A stretch of DNA of 64,000 bases, taken from G965247775 sp965247775 (lineage in GTDB: Bacteria; Chloroflexota; Dehalococcoidia; Bin125). Position numbers and translations under genes: made by a program. Every line of letters starts with the position of its first letter. The first letter of the stretch is position 1. Where the stretch lies: assembly GCA_965247775.1 (NCBI GenBank), contig OZ252031.1, forward strand, positions 806,001 to 870,000, in the 5' to 3' direction. Of this stretch, positions 57,277-64,000 are shown piece by piece. The notes beneath the pieces are model-generated. The model was not told the DNA's origin. It worked only from the letters and a program-made list of their open reading frames with translations, and did no database searches.

Positions 57277-57514
57277 GGCCTGGAGCTGGGCGATCTCGCG
57301 GGAGCGCAATCCGATCCTGCCCATGGGCTGGCGCCGGAACCGCCATCACCAATGGTTCACGCCGGATATCGGCCACCCGAAGCTCAAAGAGCACCTTGCC
57401 GGCGTGACGGCGCTCATGCGCGCCGCGACGACCTGGAACGGGTTCAAACGGATGTTGGATAGGGTCTACCCGAAGATCAACACTACGTTCGCAATGCCAC
57501 TGGACGACGACTAA
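57277..57514 (+). pseudogene. C-terminal fragment of a P63C domain protein
   Basis: The frame gives SRERNPILP, then RNRHHQWFTPDIGHPKLKEH, LAGVTALMRAATTWNGFKRM and LDRVYPK, which is the P63C domain end (found in phage and plasmid proteins). The large N-terminal part is absent: the upstream sequence is the LLM gene. An internal ATG at 57323 could give a 63-residue peptide. Base composition is lower in GC than the surroundings. Confidence 0.65.
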
Positions 57515-57648
57515 TCTCCCCTAGACGACGAGGGAACGTAGCGGCCCAGGGCCGAGAATGGGCGCGTCACCCTGACGCCCATCGGCTAGACCCGCGGGTC
57601 TCAACGTCGAGAAAATCCAATTGGCAGGGAGAAGAGACAGTGAAGGGT

Positions 57649-57675
57649 TTGACACGAGGAGGTCCCTTCTAGTAT
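57649..57675 (+). promoter_or_regulatory. Candidate promoter for the DUF5678-retropepsin pair
   Basis: TTGACA (57649-57654) and, 15 bases on, TAGTAT (57670-57675). The spacing is short, but the -35 is perfect and the genes start about 50 bases downstream. Confidence 0.45.
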
Positions 57676-57727
57676 CCCGCACCCCCCGATAGAGGGAGGA
57701 TGTCACGCAGTGGAGGAGGACCTTCAT

Positions 57728-57991
57728 ATGGCGGCCGCGTTGCATGAAGAATTTCGTTTCTATCTTGAGAACCAAGAAGCGCTTGCGGCGAAATTTGATG
57801 GTCAGGTGGTCGTGATCACACAGGCGGATGATCCTACGGTCGGTTTCACCGTTCTCGGCCCGTACACGGATGACCTCGAAGCAATCGAGGATGCCCAACG
57901 GCGAGGCCATGTCCTCGGAACATTTCTCGTGCAGAAAGTGTCTCGTCAGACTGAACCCTGGGTATTCCACTCCCGCGTCCGATTCACATAG
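57728..57991 (+). CDS. DUF5678-like small protein
   Basis: Of 87 residues. FRFYLENQEALAAKFDGQVV, then IEDAQRRGHVLGTFLVQKVS and VFHSRV follow the DUF5678 pattern (an alpha-beta unit of unknown role, often with lower-GC context). ATG at 57728 is preceded by GGAGGAGG; an in-frame GTG at 57710 is also open. It overlaps the protease gene by one base (TAGTG). Confidence 0.65.
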   Translation: MAAALHEEFRFYLENQEALAAKFDGQVVVITQADDPTVGFTVLGPYTDDLEAIEDAQRRGHVLGTFLVQKVSRQTEPWVFHSRVRFT

Positions 57992-58533
57992 TGGAATCTC
58001 CCCCACAAGCACACAGTTTTACGAGCACGGCCTCTAGGCTGGCACCGGTGTTGGTTGCCCCGTGCGCTATCGCTCCCGCATGGCGACCTGATCCGGGACA
58101 CGATCCGGCTGACGGAATTCCGGACCATAAAGAATTCGCTGCGCTTTGGGATACCGGAGCGACGCACTGCGTCATTACGCGGGCCGTCATCGAAGCCTGT
58201 GGTCTGAAAGCAACAGGCCGGACCCCCGTATCAGGCGTGCACGGCAACGCAGAGTCCCTCACGTATCACGTGTCAATCCTCATACCACCGCTTGTCCTGT
58301 TCCCATCCATGCGGGTCACCGTTGGGGAATTGTTGGGTGGTCAGGATGTCCTCATTGGGATGGATGTGATCACCCAAGGCGATCTAGCGGTGACCAATCA
58401 CGCGGGCTACACGCAATTCTCATTTCGCACTCCCTCCCAGAGACATATCGACTTCGTGGAAGACGCGCCGGCGAACGCTCCAACCCCGCAGAACCGCGCC
58501 ACCCGCCGCCGAGCGAAGCGGAAAGGCAATTAG
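57991..58533 (+). CDS. Retropepsin-like aspartic protease
   Basis: Of 180 residues. ALWDTGATHCVIT carries the active-site Asp-Thr-Gly at residues 54-56 of a single-lobed (clan AA) protease that would work as a dimer. DVLIGMDVITQGD is the second conserved strand pair, and VTNHAGYTQFSFRTP follows. The basic tail (ATRRRAKRKGN) may bind nucleic acid. It is coupled to the DUF5678-like gene, so the two likely form a unit. Confidence 0.75.
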   Translation: MESPPQAHSFTSTASRLAPVLVAPCAIAPAWRPDPGHDPADGIPDHKEFAALWDTGATHCVITRAVIEACGLKATGRTPVSGVHGNAESLTYHVSILIPPLVLFPSMRVTVGELLGGQDVLIGMDVITQGDLAVTNHAGYTQFSFRTPSQRHIDFVEDAPANAPTPQNRATRRRAKRKGN

Positions 58534-58656
58534 GTCGAAAGCCTGACCGACGACCGCGGCTGTTCTGAGCGGAGGGAGGTCAAGTATATAATTCCCTTCG
58601 CGGATGGAGACGCGTTGTCCGGCGGGGCGGTCGTCGGTGATGAGGAAGCGGCTCAT
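58420..58656 (-). CDS. Small protein, probably phage-derived, C-terminus doubtful
   Basis: MSRFLITDDRPAGQRVSIRE, GNYILDLPP looks like the start of a small phage tail-assembly type protein. Its ATG overlaps the preceding short gene (ATGA). The last 40 codons overlap the retropepsin gene on the other strand and look like a shadow, so the true protein may be truncated. Confidence 0.4.
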   Translation of the reverse strand: MSRFLITDDRPAGQRVSIREGNYILDLPPLRTAAVVGQAFDLIAFPLRSAAGGAVLRGWSVRRRVFHEVDMSLGGSAK

Positions 58657-58736
58657 TCTTCCGGCTCCTGCGGCCGCGCCTCAATGATGGAGGAGACGGT
58701 GCTCGGTCGCGCGGCGGCGAGGGTGACGCGTCCCAT
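58653..58736 (-). CDS. Twenty-seven-residue protein coupled to the next gene
   Basis: MGRVTLAAARPSTVSSIIEA ends RPQEPEE. The stop overlaps the next ATG (ATGA). Pairs of such short genes occur before tail genes in phages; here nothing follows. Likely a fragment of a phage operon. Confidence 0.35.
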   Translation of the reverse strand: MGRVTLAAARPSTVSSIIEARPQEPEE

Positions 58737-58980
58737 GCGCCGTACCGGCGCGTGATTCCGCAGTTGCCGTCCCCTCGTGGTTGATGCCCCGCTCCGCCGG
58801 CCTCCGGGTTTCTCGACGCGCCCAGCCGCTGCCACGGGATCGGGACGGACGGGCGAGGGTCAAGGAACCGGCGAGAGCGCGAGGGCCCGGCAGGGAGGAC
58901 GGATTGGGCTGCACGCCGGCCGGAATTGGGCGGGGCGGGCGTTGCGGATAGGAACAGATGTTCTCTAGTATCCGGTGGCG

Positions 58981-59169
58981 ATGGGGCCCTGCGATTTCTG
59001 CTCGCGACCGGCCGAGCGGCGCCTCTGGGGGCGGCGCTGGCCGCTGCGTGAGGGGCGGCGGCAGCGGGAGGGAGTAGAGGATGTGCGCGTGGCGCTGTGC
59101 GGCGACCATCTGGGCCAGCGCCTGCGGATGGGGCGGTTGTTGGTGAAGGGGGGCTGGGCCTACGGCTGA
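58981..59169 (+). CDS. Small zinc-finger-like protein
   Basis: Of 62 residues. CDFCSRPAERRLWGRR at the front and RVALCGDHLGQRL later make a C-x2-C...C-x2-H knuckle. The start is either ATG 58981 or GTG 58975. It converges on the next gene with a ten-base overlap of ends. Function unknown. Confidence 0.58.
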   Translation: MGPCDFCSRPAERRLWGRRWPLREGRRQREGVEDVRVALCGDHLGQRLRMGRLLVKGGWAYG

Positions 59170-59489
59170 GGCCCGGTGCTCGCGGGCCCGCGTGCTGGCG
59201 GGGCTTCGGCGGGGGCGAGCAGGGCGAGGGCGGCCAGGATGAGCGGCGCGGTGTCGTCGTTGAGGTCCGAGAGCGGGCCAGGGGTGTCGATGACGCGGTC
59301 GAGGGAGGCGAGGAGGGCGCGGCTGAGGACGAGCTGGTCGTCGATGCCGGGGAAGGTGCGCTGGGTATGACAGTGCCGACATTCGGCGGGATAGCCCCCT
59401 CGCAATGGGGTGGCGGCGATCTGCCAGTGGTGACAGCAGGAGCGGCGGGGAGAGGCGACGGGCACGGAGCACTCCGAACGAGTGGCCAC
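59160..59489 (-). CDS. Small protein with Cys/His metal motif
   Basis: Of 109 residues. RRSCCHHWQIA and YPAECRHCHTQRTFP suggest a zinc site; the rest is helical and acidic (DDQLVLSRALLASLDRVIDT). Possibly the host-range or regulatory partner of the opposite zinc-finger gene. Not recognised. Confidence 0.55.
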   Translation of the reverse strand: MATRSECSVPVASPRRSCCHHWQIAATPLRGGYPAECRHCHTQRTFPGIDDQLVLSRALLASLDRVIDTPGPLSDLNDDTAPLILAALALLAPAEAPPARGPASTGPQP

Positions 59490-59557
59490 CGTGCGTCGAT
59501 GGGATCCTGGGGGCAGCGGTCGCGGCGCGCCGCCGGGCGGGGTATCGCCGGCGGGGC

Positions 59558-59587
59558 TTTACAGTGCGCGATACGCGGATGTATGAT
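59558..59587 (+). promoter_or_regulatory. Promoter for the XRE-ImmA pair
   Basis: TTTACA (59558-59563), an 18-base spacer, TATGAT (59582-59587). Good sigma-70 match 80 bases before the regulator gene, in a small AT-richer patch. Confidence 0.6.
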
Positions 59588-59667
59588 AGCGATTGCGGGA
59601 TGGCAGGGCAACCACTCGGATCCGGCCGCCGCCTCTGCGGGCGGCGGCTGGGGAGCGACGGAAGGCG

Positions 59668-60105
59668 ATGAGTGCCGACAGCGCGCGCAGGCCAGCGCGG
59701 GAGCCGGAGGTCGCCCCGGAGCGGGCGGCGGTGGGCGCGCGCCTGCGGCTGGCGCGTCGCGAGGCGGGGCTGACGCAGGAGCAGCTAGCGGCGCGGGTGG
59801 GGCGGAAGAAGAACTGGTTGTCGGACATCGAGCGGGGGCGGCGTGGGATCGACGTGCATACGCTGCAGCGCATCGCGGACATGACGGGGTACGACGTTGC
59901 GTTCTTTAGCAATCCCGACTTCCGGCAGCGACGGCGGGAGGAGCTGGCCCGCCCCGCCACTCGCGAGGACTGGGAGCTGCTCTACGCGGGCGAGCCGGAG
60001 CGGGCCGCCGCCCACGCCTCGCTGGATGCGGCATTCCGTCGCGCGCGTGCGGCCATCGCGGCCGAGAACTCGCCCGCCGACGAACGCCCCGCGGGGGCGT
60101 CCTAG
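59668..60105 (+). CDS. XRE family helix-turn-helix regulator
   Basis: Of 145 residues. The HTH covers about residues 23-76 (LRLARREAGLTQEQLAARVG, KNWLSDIERGRRGIDVHTLQ). The tail is charged. ATG at 59668 follows GGAAGG. It probably represses a nearby promoter and is inactivated through the peptidase encoded next, as in ImmR/ImmA systems. Confidence 0.88.
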   Translation: MSADSARRPAREPEVAPERAAVGARLRLARREAGLTQEQLAARVGRKKNWLSDIERGRRGIDVHTLQRIADMTGYDVAFFSNPDFRQRRREELARPATREDWELLYAGEPERAAAHASLDAAFRRARAAIAAENSPADERPAGAS

Positions 60106-60112
60106 CGGGGGG

Positions 60113-60571
60113 GTGGCGCCTGCGCTGCCGGAGCTGTGCGATTCCCTGCGCCGGGCCGCGGTGCAACTGGCGGCGGCGACGGGCGGGCCGCCGGTTTCGG
60201 TGCTGGACTGCTTCGCGCGGATGGACCATCGGCCGGTGGTGGTGCTGGAGGATCGGTTGCACGCGGGCTTGCGGGGCGGGCTGCAGTGGCTGGAGGGGCG
60301 CTGGCTGATCATCGTGAACGAGGCGGACGGCCGGGCGCAGGTGCGCTTCACGCTGGCGCACGAGCTGGGGCACTTGCTGCTGGGAGACGGGCTGCCGGGG
60401 GCGGAGGCGCCCGGGCGGGCCTTGTCGCCGGCGGTGCGGGAGGCGCTGTGCGATACGTTCGCGGCGGAATTGCTGCTGCCATCGACGGCGGTGCGGGCGT
60501 TGTGGCGGGAGTGCGCGGATGTGGGTGCGCTGGCGCGTGTGTGCGAGGTGTCGGAGGCGGCGGCGCGCTAG
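60113..60571 (+). CDS. ImmA/IrrE family metallopeptidase
   Basis: Of 152 residues from GTG 60113, seven bases after the regulator stop. The zinc motif HELGH is at residues 83-87, and DTFAAELLLPSTAVRA near 120 is the conserved helix with the third ligand. Family members cut a partner XRE protein under stress, releasing phage, mobile element or toxin genes. Confidence 0.9.
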   Translation: MAPALPELCDSLRRAAVQLAAATGGPPVSVLDCFARMDHRPVVVLEDRLHAGLRGGLQWLEGRWLIIVNEADGRAQVRFTLAHELGHLLLGDGLPGAEAPGRALSPAVREALCDTFAAELLLPSTAVRALWRECADVGALARVCEVSEAAAR

Positions 60572-61590
60572 GGCTCGACGATGACTTTGACTTGGGTGGT
60601 GGGCTGGGCGAGGGCGCGGAACATGGCGGGGACTTGGTCGAGGCCGATGACGTCGCTGATGAGGGCGTCGGCGGGGACGGCGCCCTCGGCGATGGCGCGC
60701 AGTGCGGCGTCGAAGTCGGCGTCGCTCCAGGCGAAGGCGTAGTGCAGGTCGAGTTCCTTGGTGATGGCCGTGAGGGGCTGGAGGGTGTGGGGCACGGTGC
60801 AGACGCCGACGACGCCAACGCGGCCGTTGCGGCGGGCGAGGCGGATGGCCTCCTGCAGGGTGGGGGCGGTACCGACGGCGTCGAAGACGACGTCGGGGCG
60901 GCTGCCGGCCAGCTCGCGCATGAGCCGGGCGGGGTCTTCCTGGTTGGGGTCGACGGTGGCGGTGGCCCCGAGCTGCTCGCAGAGGGCGCGGCGGCCGGCG
61001 GCGGGCTCGGAGACGAGGATGGGGCCGGCGCGGCGTCGCTTGGCGGCGATCAGGGTGAAGAGGCCGACGGGGCCGGCGCCCATGATGCAGACGGAGTCGC
61101 CGGGCCCGACGCGGGCGCGGTTGACGGCGTGGAGGCCAACGGCGAAGGGCTCGGTGAGGGCGGCGTGGCGGTCGGGGAGGGCGTCGGGGATGCGGACGAG
61201 GGTGGAGGGCGTGGCGCGGACGTACTCGGCGTAGGCGCCGCCGACGGCGCCGGGACCGAGGCCGACGGGCTTGCCGCGCCGGCAGCGCCAGGAGAAGCCG
61301 TCGTTGCAGGCGGGGCAGTCGCCGCAGGCGAGGACGGGGCGGACGACGACGCGCTCGCCGGGCTGCCAGCCCTGGACGCCGTCGCCGGTTTCGGCGACCT
61401 CGCCGCAGAACTCGTGGCCCATGACGTCGCCGGCGCGGGTGCCGAAGGCGTTGGGGTGGATGAGGCCGTGCAGGTCGGAGCCGCAGATGCCGCAGGCGCG
61501 GACGCGGAGGAGGACCTCGCCGGGATGGGGGGCGATGTCGAGATCGGTGAGGGCGAGGTCGCGATCGGGGGTGACGACGACGGCGCGCAT
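60568..61590 (-). CDS. Zinc-binding alcohol dehydrogenase (threonine/sorbitol dehydrogenase-like)
   Basis: Of 340 residues, MDR superfamily. CGICGSDLHG and GHEFCGEVAETG give the catalytic zinc site; CGDCPACNDGFSWRC the structural zinc; MGAGPVGLFTLIAAKRR the NAD(P) fold. Substrate not certain. Its stop overlaps the ImmA stop on the other strand (CTAG). Confidence 0.92.
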   Translation of the reverse strand: MRAVVVTPDRDLALTDLDIAPHPGEVLLRVRACGICGSDLHGLIHPNAFGTRAGDVMGHEFCGEVAETGDGVQGWQPGERVVVRPVLACGDCPACNDGFSWRCRRGKPVGLGPGAVGGAYAEYVRATPSTLVRIPDALPDRHAALTEPFAVGLHAVNRARVGPGDSVCIMGAGPVGLFTLIAAKRRRAGPILVSEPAAGRRALCEQLGATATVDPNQEDPARLMRELAGSRPDVVFDAVGTAPTLQEAIRLARRNGRVGVVGVCTVPHTLQPLTAITKELDLHYAFAWSDADFDAALRAIAEGAVPADALISDVIGLDQVPAMFRALAQPTTQVKVIVEP

Positions 61591-61668
61591 GCCTCGGTCC
61601 TCCCGTGCGGGGGGAGGCTAGCAGGGTGGCTAGCACTGCGGTGGGCCCCTGAAGGGACGGGCGCCGGC

Positions 61669-63399
61669 TCAGGTCTCGGCGCGGAAGAGTTCGGTGGCGG
61701 CGGCGAGGGCGGCGCGGGCGAAGTGCTGGGCGTTGTCGCAGCGGAGGTTGCGGCGTTGCAGGGAGGAGCGCACGGCGCCGAGATGTTCGCGCCCGCCGAC
61801 GTAGACGAGGTCGACTTCCTGCATGGTGAGCGAGAGGAGGAAGCGCATGGCGAGGCGGACGCTCTCTTCGTAGCGCCGGGCGCGGTCTTGGTCGCCGACG
61901 CGGCGGGCGAGGGCGAGGGCGCGGATCATGCCCTCGGTGTAGGCGGCGGTGCCGATGCCGGGGGTGCGCTCGAAGGCGCCGACCCAGAGGGGGTTGGGGT
62001 GGTCTTGGGGGTGCTGGAACTGGAGGGCCCAGTCGGCCATTTGGAAGCAGAAGTCGCGGGCGGTGTCGTCGTCGCGGAGGGCGTGCCAGGCGTCGCAGGC
62101 TTGCAGCATCCAGGTGGCGAAGGAGAGGTTGGCGTTGCCTTCGTCCCACCACTGGCGGTAGTAGCGGAGGGAGCGCAGGCCGGCGGTGGCGAGGCGGTCG
62201 CGCTTGCTGAGGGCATAGCGGCGGGCGAGCGCGAGGGCGATCTGGCCGGCGTAGTAGATTTCGGAGCCCTCCAGTTCGAGGCCGCGGGCGCGGGCGCCGA
62301 AGGCGCCCTCCCGGGTCTGAACGGCGAGCAGCGTGGCGATGATGCCGTCGCGGGCGGCGGCGTCAAGGGGGCTGCCTTGGTGGGGGCCGCCGGCGCTGGG
62401 GGAGGCGAACTCATCCGCGGCGAGGAGCAGCAGGGGCATCGCGCCGAGGCTGGGCCGGCCGCCGGGCGCTTGCAGGTAGGCGAGGTTGCCGGGGCCGCCG
62501 CGCTTGAGCGTGGCGCCGACGATGCCGCGGATGGCGTGCAGGGCGGGTTGGGTGAAGCCGGCCTGGGGCGCGACGCGGGCCAGGCCGGCGACGGCCCAGG
62601 CGCAGCCGGCCTGACGCACGAGTGAGTCCGCGGCCGACCACTCATGCGTGCGTTCGAGGAACTCGTAGCGGAAGAAGCCGCCGGGGCGCTGGTGGCGGAT
62701 GAGCCAGGCCCCGGCCAGGGTGGCAGCGCGGATGAGGGAGTCGGCGGCGACGGCCTGGGCGGGGACGAGGCGCGTGCCGGCCTGGAGGGGGGTGGCCTGG
62801 GGAGGTTCGCCGTCCTTGGGTGGGGCGGCGTCGTCCGTGGGCGGGACCCAGGGGCCCAGCACCTGCCGGGTCGTGAAGCGGCGCACGCCGACGCTGGGGG
62901 GCAAGCGGGTCCCGGGCGGGTGGACGTGGCGCAGGATCGCCTTGGCCCAGCGAGCGGAGCCGCCCGCGCTGAGGAGGGCGTCGGCGGGCCAGCCGCCGGC
63001 GGCGCGAGGCTGCTCCTGCAGGGCGAGGCCATGCAGGCCGGGCTCGAAGCCGAAGAGGAGGCCGCTCAAGCCGGCGGGGGTGAGGGGTTCGACGGTGTCG
63101 ACGAGTTCGATGTCGATGAAGATGTTGCCGGGGTCGGGGAGGCCGTCGGGCAGCGCCGCGGCGGCGGCGGCCGCGGCGGCGCGGACGGCGGTGAGGGGAT
63201 CGTTGGTGGGGGAGGCGCCGGCGGTTGTTTGGGCTAGCCCCTCGGCGACGGCGAGGCGCTCGCCGGCGCGCCAGAGGGCGACGCGGGCGCGGTCCTGGAG
63301 GCGGTCCCAGGTGGGGGGGTCGAGGGGGGCCGGAGCGGAGAGGCCGTCACGGGCGGCGGCGAGGAGGGCTTGGGGGGAGGGGCGCGCGGGATCGGTCAC
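61669..63399 (-). CDS. Six-hairpin (alpha/alpha toroid) glycosidase-like protein
   Basis: Of 576 residues from GTG 63399 (weak ribosome site). The first 200 residues have LSGLLFGFEPGLHGLALQEQ. The rest is an alpha/alpha barrel pattern with SLIRAATLAGAWLIRHQRPG, SLVRQAGCAWAVAGLARV, GIIATLLAVQTREGAFGARA, YAGQIALALARRYA and WATWMLQ-like helices typical of six-hairpin glycosidases or prenyltransferase-like toroids. Enzyme activity unknown. Confidence 0.65.
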   Translation of the reverse strand: MTDPARPSPQALLAAARDGLSAPAPLDPPTWDRLQDRARVALWRAGERLAVAEGLAQTTAGASPTNDPLTAVRAAAAAAAAALPDGLPDPGNIFIDIELVDTVEPLTPAGLSGLLFGFEPGLHGLALQEQPRAAGGWPADALLSAGGSARWAKAILRHVHPPGTRLPPSVGVRRFTTRQVLGPWVPPTDDAAPPKDGEPPQATPLQAGTRLVPAQAVAADSLIRAATLAGAWLIRHQRPGGFFRYEFLERTHEWSAADSLVRQAGCAWAVAGLARVAPQAGFTQPALHAIRGIVGATLKRGGPGNLAYLQAPGGRPSLGAMPLLLLAADEFASPSAGGPHQGSPLDAAARDGIIATLLAVQTREGAFGARARGLELEGSEIYYAGQIALALARRYALSKRDRLATAGLRSLRYYRQWWDEGNANLSFATWMLQACDAWHALRDDDTARDFCFQMADWALQFQHPQDHPNPLWVGAFERTPGIGTAAYTEGMIRALALARRVGDQDRARRYEESVRLAMRFLLSLTMQEVDLVYVGGREHLGAVRSSLQRRNLRCDNAQHFARAALAAATELFRAET

Positions 63400-63493
63400 C
63401 TGGTGATGCTGACGCAGGCGGGGCCGGGGCGCTATCCCTCGTGGGGGGGCCGGGGCCGCGGCTGGGGCGCGTATCCTGCGCGGGGAGGCGCGC

Positions 63494-64000
63494 ATGGATG
63501 TGGAACTGAGCGAGGCGCAGCGGCTGATCCGCGACACGGTGCGGGAGTTCACGCGCCGGGAGATCGCGCCGATCGCGGACGCGATCGACCGGGAGGACCG
63601 CTTTCCCCGCGAGCTGTGGCCCAAGCTGGGGGCGCTGGGGGTGCTGGGGATCAACGCGCCGGAGGCCTACGGGGGGGCCGGGGCGGATCTGCTCGCGGGG
63701 GTGCTGGCGATCGAGGAGATGGGCAAGGCATCGGCGTCGGTGGCGCTGTCGTACGGGGCGCACGCGAACCTGTGCGTGAACACCCTGACGGTCAACGGTA
63801 CGGCGGAGCAGAAGCAGCGCTACCTGCCGCCCCTCTGCGCGGGGACGCACGTGGGGGCCCTGGCGCTGACGGAGCCGGAGGCGGGGTCGGACGCGGTGGG
63901 GATCCGCACGACGGCGCGGCGGGAGGGCGATGTCTACGTGCTCAACGGTCGCAAGATGTTCATCACCAACGGCTCGGTGGCGGACACACTGGTGCTGTAC
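63494..64000 (+). CDS. Acyl-CoA dehydrogenase (isovaleryl-CoA-like), 5' part
   Basis: The visible 169 codons cover the N-terminal helical domain and the start of the beta domain. MDVELSEAQRLIRDTVREFT, SVALSYGAHANLCVNTL and GALALTEPEAGSDAVG are present; the SYGAH-NLCVN segment is typical of isovaleryl-CoA dehydrogenase in leucine breakdown. The gene runs off the window. GGGGAGG precedes the ATG. Confidence 0.9.
   Translation, partial: MDVELSEAQRLIRDTVREFTRREIAPIADAIDREDRFPRELWPKLGALGVLGINAPEAYGGAGADLLAGVLAIEEMGKASASVALSYGAHANLCVNTLTVNGTAEQKQRYLPPLCAGTHVGALALTEPEAGSDAVGIRTTARREGDVYVLNGRKMFITNGSVADTLVLY

Noticed and set aside
31000..60600. Integrase or transposase genes expected for mobile DNA
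   Set aside because: I looked for tyrosine/serine recombinase and DDE patterns in all supported frames and saw none.
60136..62625. Very long plus-strand open frame rich in Gly, Ala and Glu
   Set aside because: It runs antisense to the alcohol dehydrogenase and six-hairpin genes and its composition is that of a GC-rich shadow frame.

Overview
This window is very rich in G+C. It carries a clustered aromatic amino acid pathway, a T-box-controlled trp operon, RemA next to Gmk, an actinobacterial/chloroflexal type inositol-3-phosphate synthase, F420-type (LLM) oxidoreductases and an isovaleryl-CoA dehydrogenase-like gene. Together these suggest a bacterium of the phylum Chloroflexota (Dehalococcoidia/Thermomicrobia-like). 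That is an inference from gene content; there is no 16S rRNA here to settle it.

Positions 1-16052 (minus strand) hold a long biosynthetic block. Upstream are tyrA, aroA, remA and gmk. Then come a promoter and a tryptophan T-box leader, followed by trpE-trpG-mrr-trpD-trpC-trpF-trpB-CPBP protease-trpA-aroH-aroF-scpA-ribF-tyrS. Most trp genes overlap by four bases (ATGA or GTGA), so translation is probably coupled. Two genes do not belong to the pathway: an Mrr-like restriction endonuclease between trpG and trpD, and a CPBP membrane protease between trpB and trpA.

Positions 16109-25917 (plus strand) hold a TolB-like membrane protein and a secreted lysozyme-like protein (overlapping genes), a DUF6391 protein, tRNA-Arg(TCT), a phosphoribosyltransferase, an alpha/beta hydrolase lacking its nucleophile, an MBL hydrolase, a large FG-GAP/sugar-dehydrogenase lipoprotein and a RidA protein.

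Positions 26040-35444 are mixed chromosome: an LLM oxidoreductase, a lysophospholipid acyltransferase, ino1, a NYN-domain gene with a strong promoter, an inositol/histidinol phosphatase, a thioredoxin-like membrane protein and a truncated GYD gene. Among these lie several gene remnants: an MFS transporter, a DNA methylase, a DUF559 nuclease, glutamate dehydrogenase and a small membrane protein.

Positions 35439-54886 (almost all minus strand) hold a compact siphovirus-like structural cluster. In transcription order it has small and large terminase, a zinc ribbon, portal, protease, capsid, connectors, tail tube, chaperones, a very short tape measure, distal tail, tail-tip proteins, a holin-like gene present in three tandem copies, and an amidase. 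I see no integrase or replication genes. It could be a decayed prophage or a gene-transfer-agent-like element. GC-rich palindromic repeats are scattered through it, some inside reading frames.

Positions 55215-64000 return to chromosomal genes (thioredoxin-like protein, LLM oxidoreductase, alcohol dehydrogenase, a six-hairpin-like protein, acyl-CoA dehydrogenase). They are interrupted by a lower-GC accessory patch with a P63C fragment, a DUF5678-retropepsin pair, small zinc-finger proteins and an XRE regulator with an ImmA/IrrE peptidase.
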